Assembly (NCBI GenBank): GCA_031263965.1
Contig: JAISES010000152.1
Coordinates: 1-8,510, forward strand
DNA from: Prevotella sp.
GTDB lineage: Bacteria; Bacteroidota; Bacteroidia; Bacteroidales; Dysgonomonadaceae
Reading direction: 5' to 3'
DNA: 8,510 nucleotides
The notes under the pieces were generated by a model. The model did no database searches and was not told where the DNA came from. It was given only the letters and a program-made list of their open reading frames with translations. Position numbers and translations under genes: made by a program. Shown in pieces: positions 1-5,951 of this stretch; position 1 is the first letter of the stretch; the number at the start of each line of letters is the position of its first letter.

Positions 1-509
1 CGGATAGCCGTAAACTCGTTCTCGCCTCTTTTGCTGTCCACACAGTCGTTCACCGCTACGAAATGCACGCCATGCTCCGGGAAAAAAATTTCCGTGTACA
101 TGCCTACTTTCAGGTAATCGCGACCGAAACGGCTCATATCCTTTACGATGACGCGCGCTATTTTACCGGTTTCGATGTCGGCAAGCATAGCCTGAAAACC
201 GGGCCTGTTGAAGTTCGTCCCGGAATATCCGTCGTCTTCATAATGGCGTATGCCTGAGTAGCCGTGTTCACGGCAATAACGTTCCAAAATATTTTTCTGG
301 TTCGCTATGCTGTTGCTCTCGCCCTCCGACCCGTCATCGACAGACAGCCTCTCGTAACAGGCTGTGATCCCTTCCGGCTCGTCTCTATCCAATTCCCGCA
401 TCTGCTCTTTGGTAAAGAGCTGCAAGATGTTGTCGCGGATATTTGTACGAACGGCGTCACCCATCGGCTTCGATAGTACGGGCTGAAACGAAAAAATTGA
501 TTCGTTCAT
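1..509 (-). CDS. Large serine recombinase (TnpX/Tn4451-like), N-terminal part, cut by the window edge
   Basis: The 169 visible residues are the N-terminal catalytic (resolvase) domain of a serine site-specific recombinase, which cuts and rejoins DNA through a phosphoserine link to integrate and excise a mobile element. Visible marks are YERLS at residues 52-56, giving Ser56 as likely nucleophile, then EGESNSIANQ (62-71), DDGYSGTNFNRPGF (92-105) and KDMSRFGRDYLKVG (123-136), the pattern of large clostridial recombinases of the TnpX type. The DNA-binding domains would lie beyond the left edge. The start is the ATG at 509, preceded by AAGGGGGG at good spacing, and it overlaps by ATGA the stop of a 40-codon ORF, suggesting translational coupling. 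About 45 residues precede the usual start of the catalytic fold, which is longer than in many relatives. With tnpW upstream it marks the integration end of an element. The family is secure; the exact subfamily is not. Confidence 0.93.
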   Translation of the reverse strand, partial: MNESIFSFQPVLSKPMGDAVRTNIRDNILQLFTKEQMRELDRDEPEGITACYERLSVDDGSEGESNSIANQKNILERYCREHGYSGIRHYEDDGYSGTNFNRPGFQAMLADIETGKIARVIVKDMSRFGRDYLKVGMYTEIFFPEHGVHFVAVNDCVDSKRGENEFTAI

Positions 510-628
510 ATTCCTGCCCCCCTTTCGGAGAGGGCGCGGAACATGACCGCACAGCAAAGAAGTATTTGGTTTTCAAGGTGCGTGTCGTCTATGTAAAAAA
601 TTGGCATATTGCCCGACTGGTTTTTCAT
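506..628 (-). CDS. Small 40-residue protein coupled to the recombinase, function unknown
   Basis: This short ORF encodes 40 residues beginning MKNQSGNMPIFYIDDTHL and ending SERGAGI. It has a full AGGAGG ribosome binding site at 635-640, 6 nt before its ATG, and its stop overlaps the start codon of the recombinase as ATGA. Both features argue that it is translated and that its translation feeds that of the recombinase. I do not recognise a family. It has two adjacent cysteines in a hydrophobic middle stretch (QILLCCAVMF) too short to be a clear membrane segment. It could be a regulator or partner of the recombinase, or simply a leader peptide for coupling. Confidence 0.6.
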   Translation of the reverse strand: MKNQSGNMPIFYIDDTHLENQILLCCAVMFRALSERGAGI

Positions 629-652
629 CTGCTGCCTCCTATCCGGCAGTCA

Positions 653-700
653 GGCAAGCGGCTTAGGCACTCCATGATTATAGCGCATAAACCGCTTGCC
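653..700 (-). repeat. 9-bp perfect inverted repeat between tnpW and the recombinase operon, with TATAAT in the loop
   Basis: GGCAAGCGG at 653-661 and CCGCTTGCC at 692-700 form a perfect inverted repeat with a 30-nt loop; CCGG tetranucleotides flank both arms (642-645 and 703-706). There is no T-run after it on either strand, so it is not an ordinary terminator. The loop contains TATAAT on the minus strand (677-682), a possible -10 box for the 40-codon ORF and recombinase, although no good -35 box lies 16-18 bp upstream. It could be a regulatory hairpin in the leader or a protein-binding site. Confidence 0.5.
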
Positions 701-718
701 GTCCGGTTCTGATGGGGA

Positions 719-889
719 TTAACTCACTCCCCGGATATCCTTCTGTATCAGACGGCGGACTATCGCAGTTGCGTCCTGATTTGCTCCGTCTCTGACCGTA
801 GCTCTCACGATGTATCTGGTTCCCTTGATCTCGTACTCCCGTGTCGCCACAGGTTTGTTAATAGATTTTTCGCTTATAGGTGTATCCAT
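719..889 (-). CDS. tnpW: TnpW-like small transposon-encoded protein
   Basis: The 56-residue product resembles the small TnpW proteins carried next to TnpX-type recombinases on Tn4451-like elements. The pattern is a basic N-terminus, a strand-rich core (REYEIKGTRYIVRATVRD, residues 17-34) and a C-terminal helix (ATAIVRRLIQKDI, 40-52). Its biochemical role is not established. I chose the ATG at 889 because the family-like sequence begins there and GGGG lies about 9 nt upstream. The frame stays open for 14 more codons to a TTG at 931, but those codons are AT-rich and do not look coded. It is read in the same direction as the recombinase, with about 90 bp and the 653-700 inverted repeat between it and the 40-codon ORF. 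The family call rests on pattern memory and is fairly good. Confidence 0.75.
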   Translation of the reverse strand: MDTPISEKSINKPVATREYEIKGTRYIVRATVRDGANQDATAIVRRLIQKDIRGVS

Positions 890-1164
890 TTCCAACAACC
901 CCGTATAGTAAATTTTTAATATATTCCTCAAGGTGTTGTTGCTTTTGTTTCCAAGAGTATCAATTTCAGATTATTTACTGCCTGTTACTCAGATTAAGAC
1001 CGACTGCTCAAGGCAGATTATCCGGTGGAACGTTGTTTGTATCTCCTTCCCTTTTTTATGGTAGTAGCCGCTGTTTTCTCCAGCGCTCTGTTTAGCTGTA
1101 TTACATCACAAAAATCGCCTTGCAAAATGGACAATATATCGTTCCAAAACCTCCATTTAACAGC
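890..1164. other. Gap with no supported gene; possible decayed reading frame at 1018-1155 on the minus strand
   Basis: This stretch separates tnpW from the terminator of the unknown gene pair. On the minus strand codons 1155 down to 1018 form a 45-codon open stretch whose product contains ILQGDFCDVIQLNRALEK and a basic tail (KKGRRYKQR). It has no ATG or ribosome binding site, so it may be the remnant of a gene or chance. A second minus-strand frame covers the same bases with NTAKQSAGENSGYYHKKG. A purine-rich GGAAGGAG lies within it but leads to no credible ORF. I see no tRNA or attachment-site signature. Confidence 0.4.
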
Positions 1165-1194
1165 AAAACAAAAACTCCCCGGTAATCCGAGGAG
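1165..1194 (-). terminator. Rho-independent terminator after the 426-residue gene
   Basis: On the minus strand CTCCTCGG, a 4-nt ATTA loop and CCGGGGAG form an 8-bp GC-rich stem (one T-G pair), followed by TTTTTG and TTTTG. It lies 48 bp past the stop of the 1242-2522 gene and should end that transcript before tnpW, so the recombinase region probably has its own promoter. Confidence 0.85.
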
Positions 1195-1241
1195 CTTCTA
1201 AAATATAGCTTTTTTCATTTACAAAGCGTTCTGTCAAACGT

Positions 1242-2522
1242 TCAGCTTCGTCCGCTGTAAAACGCCTCCGAAAGAGATGCGCCCGATTCGGACTCTGTAA
1301 CCGTTTTTTCGACCCACTTGATCGCGTCGTTTATTCGGCTTTTTGATACGCCGTAATCACACGCGATATTCCCCATTGAACGTTTATTACGCCTGTATTC
1401 AATCGTTACTGCCAATCTCTTCAATACGCTCAGACTAGCTGGGCGGCCTCCCGATGTGTGCGATTCTTTATATGCGCTTTCCAATATGCCGAGTATTTTT
1501 TCAAATGTTCCTTTATCCATCCCGAATAACGTAAAATAATCCTCATCTTTTAGTTCTTTTACCTTTGCTTCGTCGATTTTTTCGTGTTTTTCACTTATAG
1601 CTGCGGCATTATTTTTATTAGATTTTCTCCATTCTGACCGATTCATGGGATAGACATTCGGAAACAGGTAATTATTTATCATTTCGATGGTTTTAATGCT
1701 CCTCTTTTGCGCTGCTGTCGGCTTGTTTTTTAGTACCTTCCATATTTTGTTTTTTTCGTGATAGGACAAAATATCATAATTATTTCGGATGAAGTCAGAG
1801 ATTTCTTTGTAGTTGTCTGAAACGAATACATGATGATATTTAAACAATTCAAGCGTTTTTGCTCTACAGAAATTTATTGCATTATCCTCCAGAAAAGGGT
1901 TGTCGTCAGGTTCCCTTAGTATATCAAGTAATGTTCGTTTGCTTGATTTTTCAGTTAACATTATCGGGAAATATTCTCTTTTCTCTATAACGAACTCCAG
2001 ATGCGTATCGCCTTTTTCGTCTGGTACTACTAACGGGCAGTATGCATAAACTGAATACGGTTCTATCAAAAATCGAATTTTTAATAGGTTTGACGAGCCT
2101 TCGTTTTTGTTTTCAAGCACTTCGAGCGTTTCGGCAAACTTATACATGAAATCCAGCCTGCTGTGTACCTCTAAAAAATAGAAATCCATAGATTGGCGGA
2201 AATATTCCTTGTCTATATTGTCATACCTTCTTGGCGCAATAACCTCTTCAACATATTTATCATAGGCGTTAAATTCTGCCGCGAATTTCTCATAGTCAGC
2301 TTTGCGTTCTATCACAAAATTACGCCTATACTGTCTTGATGTAATAAGACTTGTATTACCATCAAGAAATAACTGATCCAATAACATTTTTGGCCACAGT
2401 TTATTTTTTGCAAGAAATTCGACGATGTCCTGTTGAAAGCCAATTGCAAAATGAGGATACACTTTCTCAATCTCCGGTTTGCTCATAACTCCAATAGTAC
2501 GTTTTAGTTGCCTGTCCATCAT
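1242..2522 (-). CDS. Unknown 426-residue protein with a C-terminal transposase-type helix-turn-helix
   Basis: I do not recognise residues 1-310, which look soluble, rich in aromatic and charged residues, with no membrane segment or known catalytic motif. Residues about 320-408 resemble the helix-turn-helix found before the catalytic domain in IS5-related DDE_Tnp_4 transposases: LFGMDKGTFEKIL (332-344), GGRPASLSVLKRL (358-370), then CDYGVSKSRINDAIKWVEKT (388-407). The protein ends 19 residues later, so the DDE nuclease domain is absent. It is probably a DNA-binding protein, perhaps with a domesticated transposase domain; a regulator or origin-binding role is only inference. Tandem ATGs follow the upstream gene's TAG directly (the stop occupies 2523-2525), so the two genes are surely co-translated. 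A frame shifted by one base stays open past its stop to 1157, raising the chance of a C-terminal frameshift at TTTT near 1255-1262. A terminator follows at 1165-1194. Confidence 0.85.
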   Translation of the reverse strand: MMDRQLKRTIGVMSKPEIEKVYPHFAIGFQQDIVEFLAKNKLWPKMLLDQLFLDGNTSLITSRQYRRNFVIERKADYEKFAAEFNAYDKYVEEVIAPRRYDNIDKEYFRQSMDFYFLEVHSRLDFMYKFAETLEVLENKNEGSSNLLKIRFLIEPYSVYAYCPLVVPDEKGDTHLEFVIEKREYFPIMLTEKSSKRTLLDILREPDDNPFLEDNAINFCRAKTLELFKYHHVFVSDNYKEISDFIRNNYDILSYHEKNKIWKVLKNKPTAAQKRSIKTIEMINNYLFPNVYPMNRSEWRKSNKNNAAAISEKHEKIDEAKVKELKDEDYFTLFGMDKGTFEKILGILESAYKESHTSGGRPASLSVLKRLAVTIEYRRNKRSMGNIACDYGVSKSRINDAIKWVEKTVTESESGASLSEAFYSGRS

Positions 2523-3068
2523 CTAAAAGGCAGTTTCCTTATCACCCACAGATACAGTTTGTAAATCTTCTGTTTGATTATATCTTTCCCATTTATCGCC
2601 TGAAAAATAATGAAAATGCTTGGCGCAATACTCTAAGAGGGTGATTTCTTCGTGGATGTCAACCTCGCCGTAATTACTATACAAAATATCAAATACCAAT
2701 TGATTTACAAGAAACTCCGTATCTTCATCTTTACAGTAATAGTTTTTAAAGTAAGCGTTTAGATCCTGCCTGAGTTGGTTGAGTTGAGTTTCTTCGATGT
2801 TGGGGGCATATTTCTTCAAAAGTGATTGACAAAGCAATTGTTGCACATCCCAAACGAGTTCTTTAAATATCGATCGCAATTCATAAACCGATTTAACCTC
2901 ATTTTTCTTTTTTACATCGCCAATTTCTACGGCGCCGCCTATCGGGACAATAATTTCTCTGTCCAAGTACCTATAGTCAATTATTGTGGGCGATCCATAT
3001 TCCAATGCAAAATCAAAAAATTTCCCGTTATGTGTATAAATTTCCGATATTTCACATTCATTACACAT
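2523..3068 (-). CDS. Unknown 181-residue protein, first gene of a two-gene unit
   Basis: The product is an acidic soluble protein that I cannot assign. It starts MCNECEISEIYTHNGKFFDF, with a single CxxC pair at residues 2-5 and no second pair for a zinc ribbon. Residues 21-60 look strand-rich and 61-155 mostly helical (LRSIFKELVWDVQQLLCQSL, 64-83). No signal peptide or membrane segment is seen. The ATG at 3068 is supported by GAAGGGGA about 9 nt upstream. It lies between the helicase terminator (3140-3179) and the 426-residue gene, whose ATG directly follows its stop, so both products are probably made together and may act as partners. A short inverted repeat (AGACC/GGTCT, about 3107-3126) with TATAGT in its loop lies in the leader and may be part of its promoter. 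Confidence 0.82.
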   Translation of the reverse strand: MCNECEISEIYTHNGKFFDFALEYGSPTIIDYRYLDREIIVPIGGAVEIGDVKKKNEVKSVYELRSIFKELVWDVQQLLCQSLLKKYAPNIEETQLNQLRQDLNAYFKNYYCKDEDTEFLVNQLVFDILYSNYGEVDIHEEITLLEYCAKHFHYFSGDKWERYNQTEDLQTVSVGDKETAF

Positions 3069-3103
3069 ATAGGTTTTCCCCTTCGCAGTTCGCGCTAAAT
3101 ATC

Positions 3104-3141
3104 TGAGACCGGCACTATAAAGGTCTGGAATATCCGTCTAA
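3104..3141 (-). promoter_or_regulatory. Candidate promoter for the 181/426-residue gene pair
   Basis: On the minus strand TTTAGA overlaps the end of the helicase terminator T-run and is followed after 17 bp by TATAGT, then by the leader of the 181-residue gene. The -10 box lies between AGACC and GGTCT arms, which could serve as an operator. The match is modest: four of six -35 bases. Confidence 0.3.
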
Positions 3142-3179
3142 AAAACCTGTCTGGGAGAAATATCCCCCAGACAAACAGG
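3140..3179 (-). terminator. Rho-independent terminator after the helicase gene
   Basis: On the minus strand GTCTGGG (3172-3166) pairs with CCCAGAC (3155-3149) across a 10-nt loop, and the stem is followed by AGG and six T. Outer CCTGT and ACAGG sequences could pair instead if a TTG is bulged. It starts 11 bp after the helicase stop. Confidence 0.85.
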
Positions 3180-3189
3180 CATGACGGCT

Positions 3190-5322
3190 TCAGACGCCAG
3201 TTTCTTCTTGTTCAGACCTGACAACTTCCCAAAAAGTTTTTTTATTTCCCGTTGTTGAGCGGTCACTTTTCACTTTGTAGGGCACGTTATATTTAACAAG
3301 AGTTGTATTCGTTATATCAAGTCCATACGACACACGGTCTTTATTTTTGTCTTGTCTGCCAAAGACTTTGTCGCTTAACCGTGTAAATTCTTTACGGAAT
3401 TTGTCCTGTTCATCTTCTCCATTGTCATTCTTTGTGAACAATTTTTTGCCGGCATAAGATTCAAGAAATCCGGTGAACTCTTCTTTAGTCTTGGTGTCGT
3501 CTGTTACGGTTATATCGTTTTCCTCATCGTACGTTTTTCCAAACCAAGACATCTGGAACTCTAAATATTTTTGTCCGGTATACTTCTGTCCGTCGTCAGT
3601 TCTTCGCATTTCCTCCAAAGTTGATTTATATATTGGAACTGATTTTTCCGCTAATGACCGTGCTATTGCGTTTGGATATAATTCGTTTGGCTTTTTTTTA
3701 TCTCTCCAAAACCAATGTTTCGCATTTTCCCAGTCATTGGCTCTGCCATTGTAGTATTTCATGAGAAAATCGTATTCAGAACGTGTGTCTACCTCTGGCA
3801 GGCGCACACCTGTCCCATAATCGAGGATACCGTTCGCCAAGTCATATTTGTGGTAGGCATCATTTTGTTCTTCAAAATCATTTATTCGACTTTCGACATA
3901 TTTTTCATCGAACCTTTTAATATACAAGGTTTTCTTGTCGTTTGCATCTTTTACTCTGGCGCGTCCAACCATTTGCAAACTCTTGACGATTGACATATCC
4001 GATATGACAATGTTGTGTATGCCATTCAAATTTACCCCATTATCGAGTACAGATGTAGATATAAGAACGTATGTATGCCCATTGAGTTTTTCATTTAAAA
4101 CCATTTCACGATAAGCTTCATCTTTCTTACTACTCGTATCGACAGCGAAAATTTTTTCTTTCTTTTCTTTCATTGAGATTTCATTTTTATCTTCACTTGT
4201 CACGGTCATACTCTTTTTATTCTTTTTTTCCTCTTTGTTCGTTTCTTCCACTTTTTCCCAGTATTCTTCCAATTTTTCCTTTACTTTCTTGCATTTTTCT
4301 TTATCATCGATGAATATAAGCCATTTTTCTTTATTATCATTAACACTTTTCACAATTCGCCCGAATAATTCGTCAATCTCTGAATAGCACATAACGCTGA
4401 GATAGTTGTAATCACGCTCAAACTCATATAATACGACTGTTTTTCTCTCGTATCCAAGTACATATTCTAAACATTCGTGTGGGGTAGCAGTCATATAAAC
4501 CCTGATGGCTTTTTTGAATATATCCACTATCGCTGATAGGATTTTAGCGGTATCAGGGTTAAACATCGCGTCAGACGTGAAAAAATGAGCTTCATCACAA
4601 ATAACGTATAAATAGCTCGAAATCTCATTCTTTTGCATTTTCTCCAAATGACCGGCGTTGTTTAATAAACCTTGATACGTCATAACGTCGGCATATTCGC
4701 TATAACGGTAAATTTTGCCTTCTTCACCAATTAGGTCATCATTACCCTTAATCCGATTCTTTATTTGCCATTTTAGAGCAATGCGATTACTTATGATGAG
4801 AACTTTGTGTTTTGCTTTAATTCTATGATTTAACTCTCTCACGTATGGAAGCAACGTGTTCTCTATGAAATGATTTTTGCCTTGTCCGGTTTGGGCAGAG
4901 ATAAATGCAGAACGCTTCGGTCCCCATGTGCCACCATCGCTTTTAATCTTGAAATGGCCGCCAATTCCGTCTGCGACTCTCTGGCTGCCACATTTGACAT
5001 AATCACTCACCTGCGTAATACAAGAATTACTCTGTTCATTTTGGGTATGCGTTGGCGAGACTATTGCTTCATCATTATTTGAAACAGACGCTTTCACTAT
5101 AGGCGCTCTCACTACAAATGGTTCAGTGGGTTCAATTGCTCGGGCATAAACCCGCACTGTACCGGGATAATCTTCCTTCGTTTCATTTGGAAGAAGCACT
5201 TTCACGTCAGACGCTTTCACTACAATTACAGATGGTTCAGGTTCTCGGTCAAGCTCGCACTCGAACTTATGCTGAGCATTCTCTTCTTCGCTGAGATTTG
5301 TATCACTATCCTGCTTTATCAT
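3190..5322 (-). CDS. Superfamily 2 DEAD/DEAH-type helicase of a mobile element
   Basis: The 710-residue product carries the full motif set of an SF2 nucleic-acid helicase: Walker A AQTGQGKN (143-150), motif Ia LIISNRIALKWQ (175-186), DEAH (243-246), MTATP (277-281), motif IV WLIFIDD (334-340), motif V LISTSVLDNGVNL (420-432) and motif VI QMVGRAR (450-456). It should use ATP to move on or remodel DNA or RNA. Walker A has Asn150 where Thr or Ser normally binds magnesium. Residues 1-130 are acidic and low in complexity, with a repeated VKAS-type segment (31-43 and 70-82). A lysine/glutamate-rich insert (344-392) splits the second RecA domain. The C-terminal 230 residues are not recognised. AGGAGG about 11 nt before the ATG fixes the start. 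Between parB and two unknown genes, and with no nuclease or methylase beside it, a replication or transfer role is more likely than restriction. The overall motif pattern recalls UL9-like origin-binding helicases, but I cannot confirm that. Confidence 0.92.
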   Translation of the reverse strand: MIKQDSDTNLSEEENAQHKFECELDREPEPSVIVVKASDVKVLLPNETKEDYPGTVRVYARAIEPTEPFVVRAPIVKASVSNNDEAIVSPTHTQNEQSNSCITQVSDYVKCGSQRVADGIGGHFKIKSDGGTWGPKRSAFISAQTGQGKNHFIENTLLPYVRELNHRIKAKHKVLIISNRIALKWQIKNRIKGNDDLIGEEGKIYRYSEYADVMTYQGLLNNAGHLEKMQKNEISSYLYVICDEAHFFTSDAMFNPDTAKILSAIVDIFKKAIRVYMTATPHECLEYVLGYERKTVVLYEFERDYNYLSVMCYSEIDELFGRIVKSVNDNKEKWLIFIDDKEKCKKVKEKLEEYWEKVEETNKEEKKNKKSMTVTSEDKNEISMKEKKEKIFAVDTSSKKDEAYREMVLNEKLNGHTYVLISTSVLDNGVNLNGIHNIVISDMSIVKSLQMVGRARVKDANDKKTLYIKRFDEKYVESRINDFEEQNDAYHKYDLANGILDYGTGVRLPEVDTRSEYDFLMKYYNGRANDWENAKHWFWRDKKKPNELYPNAIARSLAEKSVPIYKSTLEEMRRTDDGQKYTGQKYLEFQMSWFGKTYDEENDITVTDDTKTKEEFTGFLESYAGKKLFTKNDNGEDEQDKFRKEFTRLSDKVFGRQDKNKDRVSYGLDITNTTLVKYNVPYKVKSDRSTTGNKKTFWEVVRSEQEETGV

Positions 5323-5518
5323 CCTTTCAAGCTCCTCCTTTTAAGGTGTGATTATGAATACTAAAGCAAAGCGTCATCGCTCTGCTCAACTCCATTAAGC
5401 CATAAAAAAGCCCCGGAATCCGGACATTTTACCGTTCAAAAACCTCATCTTTCAAACGACCAAAGCGTTCAATTTCCCTGACGCTTATAACTTGGAGCGT
5501 GAGCGATATATTTGTGTG

Positions 5519-5560
5519 ATTTGTGAGAATTTATATAAAGAAAATTCACAATTCACAAAT
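5519..5560. repeat. Interrupted 14-bp inverted repeat with repeated TCACAAAT words
   Basis: The left arm ATTTGTGAGAATTT (5519-5532) is the exact complement of AAATTC (5542-5547) plus TCACAAAT (5553-5560), the right arm being split by ACAAT; the centre is a 9-nt AT-rich loop. A variant ATTTGTGTG sits just before it (5510-5518) and another exact TCACAAAT at 5663-5670. AAAATTCACA (5541-5550) recurs exactly at 6939-6948, upstream of parB. Such repeated, spaced words fit binding by ParB or an initiator. Confidence 0.5.
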
Positions 5561-5676
5561 TCCGGCCAACACAAACACCGATAGTTACTGACTTCCCAAT
5601 CTTCTATGAACATGGCCTATTAGTACAGGACAAAAAACGTGACATGCGTAATATCGCCTAAATCACAAATTTTGTC

Positions 5677-5708
5677 AATGAATCTTCCGCATAATGAATC
5701 TTCCGCAT
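5677..5708. repeat. 16-bp tandem duplication
   Basis: AATGAATCTTCCGCAT occurs twice in direct tandem, at 5677-5692 and 5693-5708, with no mismatch. Two copies only, so it may be a recent slippage duplication or a minimal iteron pair. It lies in DNA with no supported gene. Confidence 0.8.
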
Positions 5709-5830
5709 AAGCAGGTAGGAAGCCCCACATTATTTTAGGTGGACGTTCCTCCACATCACTGTGTAAAGAGGTTTGGAATTTTGAGTTCAAGGTTTCCATA
5801 CCGTTTTTCGTTATAGGACATAGGCGTGTT

Positions 5831-5868
5831 AAAAAGCTCTCTCCTTGAAAGAGAGAGCAGGCTTTTTT
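5831..5868. terminator. Bidirectional hairpin terminator
   Basis: GCTCTCTC (5836-5843) and GAGAGAGC (5851-5858) form a perfect 8-bp stem with a 7-nt loop. The minus strand is followed by TTTTT (5835-5831) and the plus strand, after AGGC, by TTTTTT (5863-5868), so it could stop transcription either way. It lies second in line behind the parB terminator. Confidence 0.8.
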
Positions 5869-5884
5869 ACGCACTTAAAAAGAA

Positions 5885-5925
5885 ACAATAACAAACAAGA
5901 GGTTTGCCTTGGAGGCAAACCTCTT
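5885..5925 (-). terminator. Rho-independent terminator directly after parB
   Basis: A perfect 12-bp inverted repeat, AAGAGGTTTGCC (5897-5908) and GGCAAACCTCTT (5914-5925), has a 5-nt loop. On the minus strand a T-rich tail (GTTTGTTATTGTTTC) follows. It lies 26 bp past the parB stop. With the hairpin at 5831-5868 it makes a double stop, so the helicase is probably not read from the parB promoter. Confidence 0.82.
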
Positions 5926-5951
5926 CCCAATATTTATCAACGGGCGAATTT

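Larger units (their letters stand above)
5323..5835. other. Non-coding repeat-rich region between parB and the helicase, candidate cis-acting site
   Basis: No credible gene lies here. Noted structures are: CCGG/CCGG with a T-run on the minus strand (5404-5423), looking like a decayed terminator; AAGCGT/ACGCTT at 5463-5468 and 5481-5486; an AT-rich dyad at 5519-5560; a third TCACAAAT at 5663-5670; a 16-bp tandem duplication at 5677-5708; and a foldable arm pair at about 5727-5760 (AGGAA...TTCCT with an inner CCAC/GTGG stem). Together these suggest DNA that is bound by a protein or an expressed structured RNA rather than coding sequence. Its place beside parB and a helicase makes a partition site or origin possible, by inference only. 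Confidence 0.55.

Noticed and set aside
63..712. Three plus-strand ORFs opposite the recombinase and small ORF
   Set aside because: They are antisense to a clear serine recombinase and its coupled small gene, and none has a ribosome binding site.
5404..5423. Terminator ahead of the helicase
   Set aside because: CCGG/CCGG with six T on the minus strand looks like a terminator, but the stem is only 4 bp, so I note it as decayed and do not list it as functional.
5620..5874. 84-codon minus-strand ORF in the non-coding region
   Set aside because: Its GTG start and first codons lie inside the terminator hairpin at 5831-5868, it has no ribosome binding site at any in-frame start, and the product resembles nothing I know.
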